Shown here in pieces: positions 22,620-35,583 of a stretch of DNA of 64,000 nt. A program made the position numbers and the translations under genes. Numbering within the stretch: the stretch's first letter is position 1; each line of letters begins with the position of its first letter. The DNA is from Oasisia sp. SBJ-2009. Lineage: Eukaryota; Annelida; Polychaeta; Sabellida; Siboglinidae. The stretch lies in assembly GCA_964017155.1 (NCBI GenBank), contig OZ024865.1:38180426-38244425 (forward strand), read 5' to 3'. The notes under the pieces were generated by a model that saw nothing but the letters and a program-made list of their open reading frames with translations, searched no databases and was not told the DNA's origin.

Positions 22620-25085
22620 AAAAAAGTCAAATAACTGTTCCATTGCAACTAGTTCCACAACAGTACTTATTCCATCTGATCTGTTCCATTATAACTCGTC
22701 AAGTACAGGTGGTCAGGTACTTGTACCATTGCTGCTTATCAAGTATTGCTTTATTGCAGCTGGTCAAGTAATTGCTTTAATACAACTGGTCAAGCCTTTA
22801 TTCCACTACAACTGGTCAAGTGTTTATTCCACTACAACTGCTTAAGTACTTGTTCCATAACACTTGGTCAATTATTTATTCCATTACAGCTGGTCAACTA
22901 CTTGTTCTATCTCAGCTGGTCCACTACTTATTCTATCACAACTGGTCCAGTATTTGTTCTATCACAGCTGATCAACTACTTGTTCTAACACAGCTGGTCC
23001 AGTATTTGTTCTATCACAGCTGATCAACTACTTGTTCTAACACAGCTGGTTCCGTATTTGTTCTATCACAGCTGATCAACTACTTGTTCTATCACAGTTG
23101 GTCCAGTATTTGTTTTATCACAGCTGTTCAACTACTTGTTCTATCACAGCTGGTCCAGTATTTGTTCTATCACAGCTGATCAACTACTTGTTCTATCACA
23201 GCTGGTCCAGTATTTGTTTTATCACAGCTGTTCAACTACTTGTTCTATCACAGCTGGTTCAGTATTTGTTCTATCATGGCTGTTCAACTACTTGTTCTAA
23301 CACAGCTTGTCCAGTACCTGTTCTGTCACAGCTGGTCCAGTATTTGTTCTATCACAGCTGGTCTTCTACTTGTTCTATCACAGCTGGTCCAGTATTTGTT
23401 CTATCACAGCTGGTCTTCTACTTGTTTTACCACAGCTGGTCCAGTATTTGTTCTATCACAGCTGGTCCAGTATTTGTTCTATCACAGCTGGTCTTCTACT
23501 TGTTCTATCACAGCTGGTGTAGTATTTGTTCTATCACAGCTGGTCTTCTACTTGTTCTATCACAGCTGGTGTAGTATTTGTTCTATCACAGCTGATCAAC
23601 TACTTGTTCTATCACAGCTGGTCCAGTATTTGTTCTATCATGGCTGTTCAACTACTTGTTCTAACACAGCTTGTCCAGTACCTGTTCTGTCACAGCTGGT
23701 CCAGTATTTGTTCTATCACAGCTGGTGTAGTATTTGTTCTATCACAGCTGATCAACTACTTGTTCTATCACAGCTGGTTCAGTATTTGTTCTATCATGGC
23801 TGTTCAACTACTTGTTCTAACACAGCTTGTCCAGTACCTGTTCTGTCACAGCTGGTCCAGTATTTGTTCTATCACAGCTGGTCTTCTACTTGTTTTACCA
23901 CAGCTGGTCCAGTATTTGTTCTATCACAGCTGGTCTTCTACTTGTTCTATCACAGCTGGTGTAGTATTTGTTCTATCACAGCTGATCAACTACTTGTTCT
24001 ATCACAGCTGGTCCAGTATTTGTTCTATCACAGCTGATCAAGTACTTGTTCTATCACAGCTGGTCCAGTATTTGTTCTATCAGAACTGGTCAACTAATTG
24101 TTCTATCACAGCTGTTTCAGTATTTGTTCTATCACAGCTGATCAACTACTTGTTCTATCACAGCTAGTCCAGTATTTTTTCTATCAGAGCTGGTCAACTA
24201 CTTGTTCTATCACAGCTGGTCCAGTATTTGTTCTATCACAGCTAGTCAACTACTTGTTCTAACACAGCTGGTTCAGTATTTGTTCTATCACAGCTGGTCA
24301 ACTACTTGTTCTATCACAGCTGGTCCAGTATTTGTTCTATCAGAGCTGGTCAACTACTTGTTCTATCACAGCTGGTTCAGTATTTGTTCTATCACAGCTG
24401 GTCAACTACTTGTTCTATCACAGCTGGTCCAGTATTTGTTCTATCAGAGCTGGTCAACTACTTGTTCTATCACAGCTGGTCCAGTATTTGTTCTATCACG
24501 GCTGGTCCAGTATTTGTTCTATCACAGCTGGTCCAGTATTTATTCTATCACAGCTGGTCCAGTATTTGTTCTATCAGAGGTGGTCAACTAGTTGTTCTAT
24601 CACAGCTGATCAAGAGAAGTTGTTCTATCAGTACTTGTTCTATCACAGCTGGTCTTCTACTTGTTCTATCACAGCTGGTCCAGTATTTGTTCTATCACAG
24701 CTGATCAACTACTTGTTCTATCACAGCTGATCACATACTTGGTTTATCACAGCTGGTCCAGTACTTCTTCCATTGCAGCTGGTCAACTACTTTGTTCCAT
24801 AATATGTAGTCTGATCAAGTACGTCTACCATTGCAGCTACTCAAGTAGACCTTATTCTATCACAGCTGGTCCAGTACTTGTTCTTTCACAGCTGATCAAG
24901 TACTTGTTCTATCACAGCTGATCAAGTACTTGTTCTATCACAGCTGGTGCAGTACTGGTTTCATCACAACTTGTGGTGTAGTTGTTTCATTACAGCCGGT
25001 TGAGTAGTTGTCCCATCACAGCTGGTCATGTACTTGTTCCACTCCAGTGAACAATTAATTGTTAATTCACAGCTGGTCAAGTACT
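22620..25085 (+). repeat. 26-bp minisatellite array, plus-strand orientation
   Basis: About 90 head-to-tail monomers. The consensus starts CACAGCTGGTCCAGTAT and continues TTGTTCTAT. It is homogeneous from about 22900 to 24760. The ends are degenerate and include CATTGCAGCTGGTC and TTCTTCCATTG forms, which are the standard monomer of the minus-strand locus at 34-64 kb. Almost every monomer carries the E-box CAGCTG. The monomer has no stop in this orientation and 26 is not a multiple of three, so all three forward frames stay open. The Cys/Tyr/Ser/Leu-rich open frames here are artefacts. Confidence 0.95.
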
Positions 25086-25129
25086 TGTTACATCCACATG
25101 GTTAGCTATTTATTCCAACTTGTCATGTA

Positions 25130-27835
25130 GTTGTTCTAATAGATCAGATTGAGTTTGTGTTCCTTTGCAGTTTGTTCCATCACACCATGCCAAATATTCA
25201 TGCCATCACGTCAGGTCGAGTACATGATTGACCACAGCTGATGAATTGCCTGTTGCAATGTAGCATTGTCAATAGTCGGCCAGTATATCGCTATATCCGC
25301 TAGCTCAGCCACTGTTCAATAATCTCATTGAACTTCTTCGGGAGTAAACATGCCAGTTGTGATGGCCTTCCTGCAACCCTTCTCCAGTAGGGTCACTGAA
25401 CTGTTTTTTGAAATGATCCGTGATTGAATTCGGCTGTGTCGCATATCACACGTCTGGCATCGTCATGAATTATGAGTTTGGCAATGTTTGATGCCAGCCT
25501 GTCCAGTCTTGTTTTGGTGCTGTGAGCTTTTCGGTGCATAGCATGTAGGATGGTGTTGCGCTGATGCTTCAATTCTCCTCAGCGGTGATCGCTATCAAAT
25601 ACTATGCCAGCTTATGATACAGATTCGGTCAATAGGTGTTTGTGTAACCCCTTTAATTCCAATGCATGAGTGTTTGTTTCTAAAAGCAATAACTGTGGTG
25701 TCTTTTTCCCCAAATCGCAGTACATCCTATTTATCCAATCAGTGACATTTAAAGACATACCTTTTCTACCTTGCCCATCCACCATAGCTCCGATTGGATT
25801 TGTTTTTTGACTTTGAGATGAATCAATACATTTGTGTGGATTTGTTTCTCAGCTTGGTTTCTAAGGATTTTGGCACAATAAAAGTTAATTAATTATTCAT
25901 ATAGATATATATAGATATATATAATATATATATATATTATCATACAGTGCAGTCCTCCGGACTGCTCAAAGCACTTTACATTTTACTTCCCTGGCAGACC
26001 TGTTCAATCTAACACCATCTCTGCTTCTCTTGGAAGAATGAATAGCATCAAGTCGCAGAAAGAAAGCTATTGTCCACTCCTCAAAAATGATTTATTTGTT
26101 CAGTGATTTCATCACAATATATTTATACATTTGCACAAAAAGTCAGCACATCGACACAGATATAAGTCTGATACCATTGATTTCTCATGAATTGCTTCTA
26201 AGATGAAACAAGTTGTGAACAGCTTTAAGTTGAGTGTTCTATCTTCCAGACTGGAACTGCCAACCTGAGTCTTGACACCCCTGGGATGTGCTCTGGATGC
26301 CGTCTGTCCAACAGACACTTGACTCTGCAGTCAGGAAATGTTGACATGGAAAACTGATCTCCACAGTCTCCGGCCTTGACTTATTGAAGATACCATTACC
26401 AGGTGGCAGCACCATACAATTTATTGTTGAAGTCCCAGCAACAGGTACCTATGAAGGGGTGAAGTGATGGTGCGATATCAGGTGCATAGAAGAAAAACAT
26501 TTACAACTGGACATATGGAGTTAGGCTGTTACATTTTAGATTAATAACTTATCACAGTGACCACCCATGTGGTTTATGTTGTTTGACACATAAAAACTGT
26601 TTATACATGTACAGCATGACAGAAAGCAACCATGTGGCTGAAATATGATAGGATTGCTTGTAAAATTTGTTGTAATTTTGTACTAGGGTTTTTGCTATTC
26701 TATACAATTTTGCTTTTATATGATATAACATGTATTGTTTTCATGACAATTTTTTACTATGCATTGTTGTTGATAATTTGTGTATATGTATGAGTCTGTG
26801 AACACCATTGTAATGATATGGCTCGGGTCTGGGCATAAATGCTCATGGTGGTCCCTGCTAAGGCCATGCTTAACAAAAACATGTTTTCATTTTCACATTA
26901 TCTTCGGAGAGCCAGTGGAGTTGGAATGCTGGGTAAATATGTCATTGTTGCTGTAAGCAATTGAGAGACCCTTGCATAAGACCAACAACAGTGGACATTG
27001 GAAAGAGCCATATTGAAGAAAATATGTCAACTAAACACCAACACCATCACAAACTTCTGCACCTACCATCTATTGAATTAACTGTGGCAGAGGCTTTGCT
27101 GCTCAAATCAGACTCGCCTCCCACCAGTGAGCTAAATGGATGAACCCCTGCATTAACATCATCACTGGGCAAGATGGACAGCAGAGAGACCGACAGTTGT
27201 AGATATTTATATATGGATAATCTTCACTCATTAATTGAAGTATGGCTGAATGCTTCCCATAGAAGGGGAATTGGTTTTCAGTTAGACAGCTGACAGGGAG
27301 AAAAGTATAAACTGCTTTAAACAATCCCACAAGGATTGATTAAATGTTGCACTATATTAGAACTCAGAACTTGGCACTTCCTGCTTTGAAGATGGCTCAT
27401 TCCCGTGCTCCTGTCCTAACTAGGACTATGTGTCACTAGTTGTGTGACCGTCCTGTAATGACTCATAGAAAGTGTCTCTTTAAAAGATTATTTTTCTTTG
27501 TTGTATAAATTTAAGAGAGGGTTGAGTGGCCAGAGGTTGTGGTGACCACCAAGGTATGTGTCCACAAGACACTAAGGGGGCGACCACTGCACTCAGTTCA
27601 GTCACAATCAGTGGTTTGCATCTCCAACAGGCATACTGTGTCACATTTAACCATCATTTAACTAGCATCTATATGTATGTTAAGTTTCTGGGGAGGTTTG
27701 GAATTCAAATAAAAAATTGTCATGGTTTCATCTACGACCTCTCGGAAGAGATGTGCCACTGTTGTTTTTTCTCAAAATTCTTAATTGGGTAATGGTTCTT
27801 GTTAGTTGTATGGTTCAGTCAAGGATTCCATTACA
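25130..27835. other. non-coding stretch with one small relic reading frame
   Basis: AT/TA repeats lie at about 25905-25940, followed by TGCTCAAAGCACTTTACATT (25965-25984), a word often seen at the ends of dispersed repeats in invertebrates. Apart from the minus-strand relic at 25396-25581 I see no coding sequence. Confidence 0.5.
25396..25581 (-). pseudogene. possible protein-coding relic, unknown family
   Basis: 61 open codons with unusually protein-like composition, including RKAHSTKTRLDRLASNIAKL followed by IIHDDARRVICDTAEFN, a basic helix and then a hydrophobic segment. It stops at TGA (25393-25395); a shift of frame there continues for about 23 more plausible codons (VTLLEKGCRKAITTGMF). 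It could be a decayed processed gene or transposon ORF. I do not recognise the family. Confidence 0.2.
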
Positions 27836-29877
27836 CAGTTAGAATCCAGTCACAATACCCCCAGTACACAGCTAGAATACACAGTCACTACACCCCAGTA
27901 CACAGCTCGAATACACAGTCACTACACCCCAGTACACAGCTCGAATACAATGTCACTACAACCCAGTACACAGCTAGAATACACAGTCACTACACCCCAG
28001 TACACGGCTCGAATACAATGTCACTACAACCCAGTACACAGCTAGAATACACAGTCACTACAACCCAGTACACAGCTAGAATACACAAGTCACTACACCC
28101 CAGTACACAGCTAGAATGCACAGTCACTACAAACCAGCACACAGCTAGAATACACAGTCACTACACCCCAGTACACAGATAGAATACACAGCCACTACAC
28201 CCTCAGTACACAGCTAGAATACACAGTTACTACAACCCTGTACACAGCTAGAATACACATTCACTACACCCCAGTACACAGCTAGAATACAGTCACTACA
28301 CCCCAGTACACAGCTAGAATACACAGTCACTACACCCCAGTACACATAATACACAGTAACTACACCCCAGTATACAGCTAGAATACACAGTAACTACACC
28401 CCAATACATAGCTAGAATACAGTCTTTAAACCCCAATACTCAGCTAGAATACACAGTCACTACACCCCCAGTACACAAATGGAATACACAGTCACTACAT
28501 CCCAGTACACAGCTAGAATACATAGTCACTACACCCCAGTACACAGCTAGAATACACAGTCACTACAACCCAGTACACAGCTACAATACACAGTCACTAC
28601 ACCCCAGTACACAGCTAGAATACAGTCACTACAAGCCATTACACAGCTAGAATAAACAGTCACTACACCCCAGTACACAGATAGAATACACAGTCACTAC
28701 ACCCCAGTACACAGATAGAATACACAGTCACTACACCCCCAGTACATAGCTACAATACACAGTCACTACACCCCAGTACACAGATAGAATACACAGTCAC
28801 TACACCCCAGTACACAGCTAGAATACACAGTCACTACACCCCAGTACACAGATAGAATACACAGTCACTACACCCCAGTACACAGCTAGAATACACAGTC
28901 ACTACAACCCAGTACACAGCTAGAATACACAGTCACTACAACCCAGTACACAGCTAGAGTACACATTCACTACACCCCGGTACACAGCTAGAATACACAG
29001 TCACTACACCCCAGTACACAGCTAGAATACACAGTCACTACACCCCAGTACACAGCTAGAATACACAGTCACTACACCCCAGTACACAGCTAGAATACAG
29101 TCACTACACCCCAGTACACAGCTAGAATACACAGTCACTACACCCCAGTACACAGCTAGAATACACAGTCACTACACCCCAGTACACAGCTAGAATACAC
29201 AGTCACTACACCCCAGTACACAGCTAGAATACACAGTCAGTACACCCCAGTACACAGCTAGAATACACAGTCACTACACCCAGAGCACACAGCAGGAATA
29301 CACAGTAACTAAACCCTAGTACACAGTTAGAATACACAGTCACTACACCCCAATACATAACTAGAATACACAGTCACTACACCCCGAAATACACAGCTAT
29401 GATACACAGTCACTACACCCAGAGCACACAGCTGGAATACACAGTAACTACACTCCAGTACACAGTTAGAATACACAGTAACTACACCCCAATACATAGC
29501 TAGAATAGTCACTAAACCCCCAATACTCAGCTAGAATACACATTCACTACACCCCAATATATAACTAGAATACAGTCACTACACCCCCAACACACAGCTG
29601 GAATACACACAGTCAATACACCCCCAGTAAACAGATGGAATACACAGTCATTACACCCAGAGTACACAGCTAGAATACACTGTCACTACACCCCCAACAT
29701 AAGCTAGAATAGTCACTATACCCCCAAAACACAGCTAAAAAAAACACCCAATACACAGCTAGAATACACAGTCACTACATCCCAATACACAGCTAGAATA
29801 CAGTCATTATACCCCCAGTACACAGCTAGAATACAGTCACTACACCCTCAGTACACAGCTAGAATACACAGTCACTA
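27836..29877 (+). repeat. 34-bp minisatellite array
   Basis: About 60 units with a consensus beginning AGTACACAGCTAGAATACA and continuing CAGTCACTACACCCC. Variants swap CCCC for ACCC, AGCTAG for AGATAG or AGCTCG, or delete ACAC. The centre (about 28650-29280) is the most uniform, and both edges, especially 29280-29870, are degenerate. Open frames across the array are periodic artefacts. Confidence 0.95.
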
Positions 29878-30199
29878 TGATGTTGTATGGTCACCAGCTA
29901 GAGGGTAGGACCACTCATGATGTTGTATGGTCACCAGCTAATGGGTAGGACCACTCATGATGTTGTATGGTTACCTGCTAATGGGTAGGACCTCTCATGA
30001 TGTTGTATGGTTGCCAGCTAGTGGGTAGGACCACTCATGATATTGTATGGTCACCAGCTAGTGGGTAGGACCACTCATGATGTTGTATGGTTGCCAGCTA
30101 GTGGGTAGGACCACTCATGATGTTGTATGGTTGCCAGCTAGTGGGTAGGACCACTCATGATGTTGTATGGTTGCCAGCTAGTGGGTAGGACCACTCATG
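29878..30199 (+). repeat. 40-bp minisatellite, eight units
   Basis: Eight units in exact 40-bp register (TGTTGTATGG at 29881, 29921, 29961, 30001, 30081, 30121, 30161; TATTGTATGG at 30041). Each contains CCAGCTAGTGGGTAGGACC or a close variant. It begins with no gap after the last 34-bp unit. Confidence 0.95.
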
Positions 30200-33100
30200 C
30201 GTAAATCATGTCATATGCGGTTCACTGATCAAAGATAATTATAATAACACGTATCCCCTATTGTCAGCCAACGTAAATTTGCAACTTGATAGAGTGAACG
30301 AGAAGTATAATCTATTAAAATCTATAGAAGTAACGTGTTTAAATCCATGTAGATCTGCCTTAACGTGCAAATAGGGCACTATAAGTCAGAAATATGTATC
30401 AAATATGCTATTGAACACATGGGAAATGCCATCGTCAATAAGGTTGGTAACTCTATTAAACCTGCCTCCATCACCCAGGATCACAAGATCTGAAGAAACG
30501 GACAATACTGAATTCTAGTCATACATGTGAATATTGTGTCAGTTGTGTGTGCAATAAAATAATGTAAATAAAGCTTATGATAAAAGGGTTGAATAAATGT
30601 GTTGATGTTACGCTAAGTCTAATATTATATAATTTTATTAACATTTTCATAATTGGCAAATATGTGAAATACATTGCTGATATATGCACAGACCCCTCAG
30701 CCTCCAGATTTACACATGCATCACCCAAATACTACGCTGCTAGCTTTTTGTTTGATCCCTAAAACTGTACCTTAGCTACCCGACTCCTCACAAAAACAAA
30801 ACATCTAGAGTAGATTGTAGAGGGCAGCAACACTGGGGAATGTGAAACCCTCGTGACTCAGAAACCATGTTACTGTCAGTCCCCTGACTCCCGTCTCAAC
30901 TTGGGACATAAAAAACACTGAGAATAACAAGCACCCTGGCGGTGACCAGCATAGAAAAGTCAGTTTGATAATGTTCTCAAAAATGCTGACTAATTGAATT
31001 AAGCATTTTTACATTGTACCCACAGCCTATGTACAGACTAGTACTTTAAATAGGTGGAACATTGCCAGGCAATGGATGCAACTAGAACTAGAGATGTGAC
31101 AGATTGGCAGGAGTCTGTGTAGTATTGTCATATATTATAAATACACTGTGTCTCTTGTTTGTCTAGCCAGTCTTTAGATATGCACTTTCAGGTAAAGAGA
31201 GTCCAGTGCTTTGTGTGACAGGATCAGTTCCTACTGGTGTCTGCATCCAACCATCCTCACAAGTCAGTGTCGTTGTGTTTCACTACTACCCCTGGCTGGT
31301 CGTCTCCATAAAGTTGGGGAGTGAGTGGAGTTGAACTCTAACATTATAGCAATTGACTTCGCCAGTCACTACTGCGTCAGCCGTGGGAACAGCACAAATA
31401 CCTGCCCCAATTTAAAAGCGGGTACTAGTTGGAATCCGAATATAATGACCCATTCTCATCATAAACATTGTATGTAACACGAGAGGAGTGTTCAAAGGGA
31501 TGTGTCAGAACTAGAGAAGAGTGTGAGGATGCAGCCAAACACTGATTCCATATAACAAGTCTACAGGGTCATGAAATTATAATTATTGTCTTTCATGACC
31601 ACCATGGAAATGGTAGATCAAATTAACAAACCCGAGTTATTCTCACATCAGAGATTTATAATAAATCTATTTTAGGAAATTGTCAATTCAATACCACTAT
31701 CGTCCAGTAAACAACATTTTTATAACGTTTTAGAAAGGTAACATAAATATCTTGGAAAATGATCCTAATTGCTAATCTCCTGTTAGTGGAGGTGTTTTTG
31801 CCCATAAAAAGTATAGACAAATACGTGCACACACAATGCATGCACATGCCCATGCACACACACACAGATACACAAACACATGAATCTTTAAAAGCTAGTA
31901 CATGTTGAATAACCTGTCATAGCTAAACAAACTCCGCGCGTACGCCTGCCGCGCAATGCATATTGTATACAAAGTGCATTGTTGTTATTGATACTAGTTT
32001 GTGCAACGATATCACATTTTAATTCTGAACTCCCAGGGGAAATATCAAATGCCACAGAGCTTTGTTTTAATAATTGATATGTACGTTGTCAGACAATATT
32101 TATCGGGATGCGAAAAACTCACTCCAGGAGTTATCATTGTAGCAAAACGATTTACAGCATGCGTTATCTTGCCTATGATAGATCGTGCATGTGATTTTTA
32201 CTGGATACAATCAGAAAAAGACAGCTGCGATTGTTAATGCCAGATAATGGCGTAGCACTCGTGAAAGGATTTCATAATTTAGTGCAGTTAATATAAACCA
32301 TGAGCAAAATTACATACATATTGCATAGATACAGCAGCACCAAGTCTGATTTAGTGACACACAAACTTCACCGTATATATATTATAACTTGGAAAGCAAA
32401 GCCACATCATGTAGTGAACATAACCAACCATAAGAGGTAAGAACTAATGTTTTGGCCTTCTAGGGCAGTACTTTTAAAACACAGTCCAGCCAGTCTGAAA
32501 GTGAAGATAACACACCCATCTCCTTCTCTGGACTTGGTCCATTTTTACTGATCCAGAATTCTGGAGCAATGATCTCTGGTAGAGCAATAATCTGAAATTG
32601 AACATGAGTAGTGTATTTAAAGTTCTTTCTTAATTAAATTTCTGTTTGTCTTTCTTTAAAAAACGTGACTACTTATTACAACACCGACTTCAGTAATGCA
32701 ACTCTGCACTACTGCTTGAAGACATGGCAGTTTGTGCCAACCTGTTACATATGTGAATAGTACACATGCATTAATTGCAATGTGGCTGAATGCTGGTGTG
32801 TGTCCAGTATGTCCAGCAGCCTGGCTACTGGACACAGCCAACCAGAACCAACTTGTTTTTGGCCCGTGTTATAGTCACATTCAGTCGTCTGCAGTCTGCA
32901 AACACCAACTCTCTCACTCACTCACTGCGCTAATTTGGATCACTGTAATTGCATCCCGTTCCAGGTGTCATGGTCCAAGATTCAATGACTTTATTGTCCA
33001 TTTAAAACAAGTTAAAAACACAAATTTATCACGCGAGTAATGAAATTCATAAAACCGATCAAGTTGGTAAATATATTATGGCAGCAAGGCAATAATATGA

Positions 33101-34156
33101 TAAAAACGCATCATGACAAGTCCTAAAATGATTAATTAATTAAAAATAAATAAATAACACAAAACAAATAAATATAAGCACATATTGATATATGTTCTCT
33201 TTTAAACAGTTTTTGTAGGACTGGTATCTAGGAGTAAACATTTTAAATAGTAGAATGATGGATTTCTTAAAAAGATGTTTCCATGAAAATAACACTTGTA
33301 AACATCTCCTGATGGCAGTTTTTGGCAGACACCTTCATTCAGGAAGTATAATATTTGAAAGGCTTTCTCTTTAGCCAATTTATTTGCTGCTAAATTCACC
33401 AGGCATGCAAGCTTTATTTTATTCGTATTGGTGACTTTGCCGTACCATTATATTACTAAGTTAAAAGATTACATCCTTTCAATCACGTTCCTTTTTATGT
33501 TTATTAATTTTCTATGAAATTATATTGCTCATGGCTCCAAGAGGCTATTTTGTAAAAACAATTATTTCTCTGAAGTATGTGTTGTAAACAGTTTTTATAT
33601 CACTATTATTTTATATTACTATGGATATATGTATTATTAAACAAATCTATAGTGTCGATTAGCCAAGTTCCGTAAGAAATAGACACAAAAATACAACATA
33701 TTTTATTTCCTGTTGGCTTCAAATGGTAGCCAATAGGAAAGTAGCATTCAAGTACAATTTCTGATTACACAACTAATAATTTCTACTCACTTTGACGTTT
33801 CAACCGCCACTGGTGGCCTTCTTCAATATACATATACTTCCAACTTGATGAACATTTTCACGAATAAAGGAAAGTAGCAATTACATACTTTGTCCGTATC
33901 GAGAAAGATGACTTCTTGACCTTCATCTGGGCTCAAGGCTGTCTTCATCCAAATTGGTAGGTCAACCTGGAAGATTAGAAATGCGCCTGATTATATTGAA
34001 ATGTTCTTGCATCCTTAGGATATTCATCAATATATATTTTATTTTATACTTTCTTAGAATATATAATCTTTCAAAACTTTGCATAGTAAATGTCCTTTTG
34101 CTAAGTCAATGCTTGGAGTTCCCCTTATATACCCCGTGGAGAATGTTGGAATATTG
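30200..34156. other. non-coding stretch, no gene recognised
   Basis: Several short open frames (for example 32001-32237 plus, 32732-33040 plus, 33202-33399 minus) have no recognisable domain. The DNA is AT-rich, with a TTAATTAATTAA/ATAAATAAATAA stretch near 33130-33165. A hammerhead-like word on the minus strand near 33787-33826 is listed separately. Confidence 0.5.
33787..33826 (-). other. hammerhead-ribozyme-like / Penelope-type repeat word
   Basis: On the minus strand the order is TTGAAGAAG, then a hairpin GCCACcagtGGC, then GTTGAAACGTCAAAG. This is close to the hammerhead order CUGAUGA - stem II - GAAA found in the terminal repeats of Penelope-like elements. The first core box is degenerate (TTGAAGA instead of CTGATGA), and I did not find a neighbouring reverse transcriptase or GIY-YIG domain. 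Activity is unlikely; a transposon relic is the best reading. Confidence 0.25.
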
Positions 34157-35444
34157 AGCATTCAGTCGTCTGCAATGGAAGAAGTACTTGACCAGCTACA
34201 ATGGAAGAAGTACTTGACCAGCTACAATAGAAGAAGTAGTTGACCAGCTGGAATGGAAGAAGAGGCTGACCACCTGCAATGGAAGAAGTAGTTGATCATC
34301 TGCAATGGAAGAAGCAGTTGACCATCTGCAATGCAATAAATAGCTGACCAGCTGCAATGGAAGAAGAAGTTGATCATCTGCAATTGAAGACCTAGTTGAC
34401 CAGCTGCAATGGAAGAAGTAGTTAAACAGCTGCAATGGAAGAAGTTGACCACCTGTAATGGAAGAAGCAGTTAACCAGCTGCAATGGAAGAAGAACTTGA
34501 CCAGCTGCAATGGAAGAAGTAGTCGACCAGCTGCAATAGAAGAAGTACTTGACCAGCTGCAATGGAAGAAGTAGTTGACCACCTGCAATGGAAGAAGTAG
34601 TTGACCAGCTGCAATATAATAAAAAGTTGATCAGCTGCAATGGAAGAAGTAGTTGACCAGCTGCAATGGAAGAAGAAGTTGACCAGATGCAATGGAAGAA
34701 GTAGTTGACCAGCTGCAATGGAAGAAGTTGACCATCTGCAATGCAAGAAGCAGTTGTCCAGCTACAATGGAAGAAGAAGTTGACCAGATGCAATGGAAGA
34801 GGTTGATCACCTGCAATGAAAGAAGAAGTTGACCAGCTGCAATGGAAGAAGAAGTTGACCAGCTGCAATGGAAGAAGTAGTTGACCAGCTGCAATGGAAG
34901 AAGTAGTTGACCAGCTGCAATGGAAGAAGTAGTTGACCAGCTGCAATGGAAGAAGTAGTTGACCAGCTGCAATGGAAGAAGTAGTTGAACAGCTACAATG
35001 GAAGAAGTAGTTTACCACCTGCAATGGAAAAAGTAGTTGACCACCTGCAATGGAAGAAGAAGTTGACCAGCTGCAATGAAATAAAATGTTGACCAGCACC
35101 AATGGAAGAAGTAGTCGACCAGCTGCAATGGAAGAAGAAGTTGACCACCTGCAATGGAAGAAGCAGTTGACCAGCTGCAATGGAAGAAGTAGTTGACCAG
35201 CTGCAATGGAATAAAAAGTTGACCAGCTCCAATGGAAGAAGTAGTCGACCAGCTGCAATGGACGAAGAAGTTGATCAGCTGCTATGGAAGAAGTTCTTGT
35301 CTATCAGGTAGTTGAGATGGAACATATATTTGACAAGCTGTGGTAGAACAAATACTTCTCCAGGTGTGATTAAAAAGTACATCACCAGATATAACAGAAA
35401 TTAGAACATGTAGTTTTGTGCAACAAGATGACAACATAACACAC

Positions 35445-35583
35445 CTTCCTGTTTTCCCCATGTGATGCGCCAGTCCTCCCTGATATGTTTGTACTCCTCC
35501 TCCAGGGACTTCAAGTCCTCCTCCAGCTCGTTCAGTGGCTTCTTCTCCTTCGTGTACACAGTGTCTCTCATCTCGTAGTCCAC
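35445..35583 (-). CDS. M1: coiled-coil exon, open
   Basis: The acceptor TTTATTTCAG (complement of 35584-35593) precedes GTG. 139 nt, phase 0 in and phase 1 out, with donor CAGGAAG|GTGTGT. Reads VDYEMRDTVYTKEKKPLNEL, then EEDLKSLEEEYKHIREDWRI, then TWGKQE. It differs from P1 in the N-terminal four residues, and it alone has Lys in EEEYKHI. It is the last exon copy at the downstream (left) edge of the locus. The protein family is not recognised. Confidence 0.45.

Noticed and set aside
22620..25085. Plus-strand open frames up to 265 codons (YHSWSSICSI-type repeats)
   Set aside because: Same artefact of a stop-free 26-bp monomer in the plus orientation.
22620..25085. CRISPR array
   Set aside because: Units are contiguous head-to-tail with no unique spacers, no cas genes are present, and the DNA is eukaryotic.
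27799..28182. 127-codon frame with ARIHSHYTPVH repeats
   Set aside because: Translation of the 34-bp minisatellite.
31250..31380. tRNA-like or SINE B-box word (GAGTTGAACTC)
   Set aside because: No A box, cloverleaf or poly-A tail could be found around it.
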